A stretch of DNA of 64,000 nucleotides from Phoronis australis (taxonomy: Eukaryota > Phoronida > Phoronidae). The notes under the pieces were generated by a model. The model ran no database searches and was not told where the DNA came from. It saw only the letters and a list, made by a program, of their open reading frames with translations. The stretch covers positions 103,290-167,289 of the forward strand of contig NMRA01000325.1 in assembly GCA_002633005.1 (NCBI GenBank), written 5' to 3'. The position numbers and the translations under genes were made by a program. Below, piece by piece: positions 62,901 through 64,000 of this stretch; position 1 is the stretch's first letter; the number at the start of each line of letters is the position of its first letter.

Positions 62901-63783
62901 TAACAATTGATTTCAAGCTTGTTAATTCCCATTTTTTATCACTAACTTAAAGCACTGATGTAGCGAAAAGTGTTTAAAAAATGGTTTTAAGTGTTTTTCT
63001 GAAGCGATAAAATTTGTTGTAATGAATCACCACTATTGTTTTCTCACAGGTGTTATTCTCAGATCTTCATTCAGTTAAATGGCCTTCAAAGTGGAGTTGG
63101 GAATACTGCCAAGTATTGAGCAATGGACAGTTGCAAGTTAGATCCAAAGAAGGTCATGCCTGTTTGACCCTTGCCCCTCATCAGCAGGATTTTAGTGTCC
63201 AGTTCCTGGCTAAACTCAGTTCTGATTCTAAAAGGAAGGCTGTGAAGCATCCTCTACTTGATCTTAATAAAGACTTCGACAGCATGAATCGTTCCCATTA
63301 TGGCAGAAGCAATAGTAAGACTCTTAAGTCAAATGGAAAAGACTATGTCAACAGTGACCATCGGTACACACATATTATACAGCACCATTCAATTCATAGC
63401 TACCCAGATTGCTGGTCACACCCATTGTCACTTGTACTTAATTTCTCACTGAATTATGTGGACCTCGCCATAAATCTTCAGGCAGAAGCTGACCTGAGAT
63501 CAGAATCGTATCATAATAGCAAATTTAAACACTCTGGGGAAAATGTGAGTAATGACAAACATTTGGACGAAGAAAATGGAAGCATAGTCTGCGCAGAGAA
63601 AGAAGACACTGTGTGTTCAGTTATTCCTAGGACTCTGCCACTTAGTTGCAGCAACATCCATCTCCACAAGGAGGCGCTTTCACAGCACATATTGTTAGAA
63701 GAGCATGAATCTGTGTCTAATATCACAGAAACTTGTCGACTAGAAGGTCTCAAGGTTGTCTGCTCATCTGGTGTTATCTACAG
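59808..63783 (+). CDS. C5orf34: C5orf34 homologue (partial, internal exons)
   Basis: Three exons, 59808-59951, 61768-61907 and 63050-63783 (339 codons), joined in phases 1 and 0. The last ends in phase 2 at donor gtttgt, and the gene runs off the window. Exon one carries LILYDSDAVQADFTDGSRVL and LSSCGSQFV. Exon two carries QQKTRFSTSDYRHKVITAVE and FRNRFAERPYICSELL. Exon three opens VLFSDLHSVKWPS and includes SHPLSLVLNFSLNYVDLA and VIPRTLPLSCSNIHLHKEAL. This is the order of human C5orf34, a conserved animal protein with domains of unknown function at both ends. No catalytic motif or membrane segment is visible. The Ser/Asn/Lys-rich middle of exon three looks disordered. The start exon is not certain, and the alternative acceptor at 59813 would be phase 0. 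Confidence 0.85.
60133..60550. mobile_element. hAT-type MITE with perfect target duplication
   Basis: 418 bp with perfect 11-bp terminal inverted repeats (caggcctttat / ataaaggcctg), flanked on both sides by the 8-bp direct repeat tttcacac (60125-60132 and 60551-60558). An 8-bp duplication and CAG-start termini are hAT hallmarks. The right subterminal region repeats 'gggcgtcc' several times, as transposase-binding motifs often do. No coding capacity. It is in an intron of the C5orf34-like gene. Confidence 0.88.
61768..61907 (+). CDS. C5orf34: C5orf34 homologue, N-terminal domain exon b
   Basis: Acceptor gacttcttttag, donor gtaagc in phase 0. The 'RF..S.YR.....A..FRN..A.RP..CSELL' pattern is the most diagnostic part of the match. 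Confidence 0.85.
62420..62895. repeat. Dispersed repeat D, copy 3
   Basis: Same orientation and order of blocks as 38020-38550: 'ataggctgatgattgtcacg', 'ggcgctttttattgcccatc', 'aatgaccttatatcgcctat' and 'gcttgcgacgcacc'. It lies in the intron just before the long C5orf34 exon, which implies an interspersed family. The class is not determined; no clear Pol III boxes or inverted ends were seen. Confidence 0.75.
63050..63783 (+). CDS. C5orf34: C5orf34 homologue, long central exon
   Basis: Acceptor ttttctcacag. Begins directly with VLFSD; the upstream frame is not coding. 244 codons with a conserved start, a variable polar middle and a conserved end running to ...VVCSSGVIYR, where the Arg codon is split at the donor. 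Confidence 0.85.
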
Positions 63784-64000
63784 GTTTGTTAATTGTAATT
63801 GTTATCCACCTCTGTAGCCCATGCGCCTGTGAGTGAAGTTTTGCTTATATCTGAAATTACGTAGTGTGAGCTAGGGCATGTACATTTTTGAACAAGCAAG
63901 TTTTAAGCTTTACTTGTCCATTGCAAAATGGACGTGGATGTTTATACACTCAGTTTAACATCAAAAAGTACCGGTATGAAGATTGGACAGAAGACTGCAT

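Noticed and set aside
1-64000. CRISPR arrays, operons, riboswitches, bacterial attachment sites, origins
   Set aside because: The DNA is clearly animal nuclear sequence. No regularly spaced direct repeats or bacterial gene organisation are present.

Overview
The window is animal nuclear DNA: AT-rich, gene-poor, with short exons, GT-AG introns up to 10.3 kb, and a dense load of degraded transposons. It shows no sign of operons, plasmid, phage or CRISPR. Gene content (a Cys-loop anion channel of mixed glycine/GABA receptor type, a secreted 'farnesoic acid O-methyltransferase'-domain protein, a C5orf34 homologue) plus Kolobok-, hAT-, Penelope- and P2X7-like remnants suggests a marine invertebrate, probably a deuterostome (lancelet, acorn worm or echinoderm). 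The phylum is inference and uncertain.

Three real genes were reassembled by hand from exons with matching splice phases. (1) Plus strand 2867-8594: four exons, 233 aa, a secreted protein with a farnesoic-acid-O-methyltransferase-type domain and a cysteine-rich tail; intron 2 hosts a transposon remnant. (2) Minus strand 29207-12876: eight exons, 503 aa, a complete Cys-loop ligand-gated chloride channel subunit with signal peptide, Cys-loop, four membrane segments and the Pro-Ala-Arg anion signature before M2. Its last intron is 10.3 kb and packed with mobile-element debris, a P2X7-like fragment and a THAP-domain exon. (3) Plus strand 59808 to beyond the right edge: three internal exons of the C5orf34 homologue. 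The true start exon is uncertain (candidate at 55592) and the 3' end lies outside.

Between genes 2 and 3 (about 29-59.8 kb) no convincing host gene was found. This stretch holds a foldback element with subterminal tandem repeats (31.5-32.3 kb), a direct pair of a dispersed repeat (37.6-38.5 kb, third copy at 62.4-62.9 kb), a 1.4-kb Kolobok-like element with long inverted repeats, TTAA flanks and a decayed THAP transposase (39.18-40.60 kb), a decayed copy of a large repeat-associated invertebrate ORF family with a PIN-like acidic motif (about 50.2-54.8 kb), and a 560-bp imperfect palindrome (58.17-58.73 kb). A 418-bp hAT-type miniature element with a perfect 8-bp target duplication lies in an intron of gene 3.

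The three genes show no sign of working together. They are independent eukaryotic transcription units in transposon-rich sequence. I found no clearly new biological system. The most useful observations are the unusual cysteines in the channel, the dissected transposon families, and the decayed PIN-like ORF.
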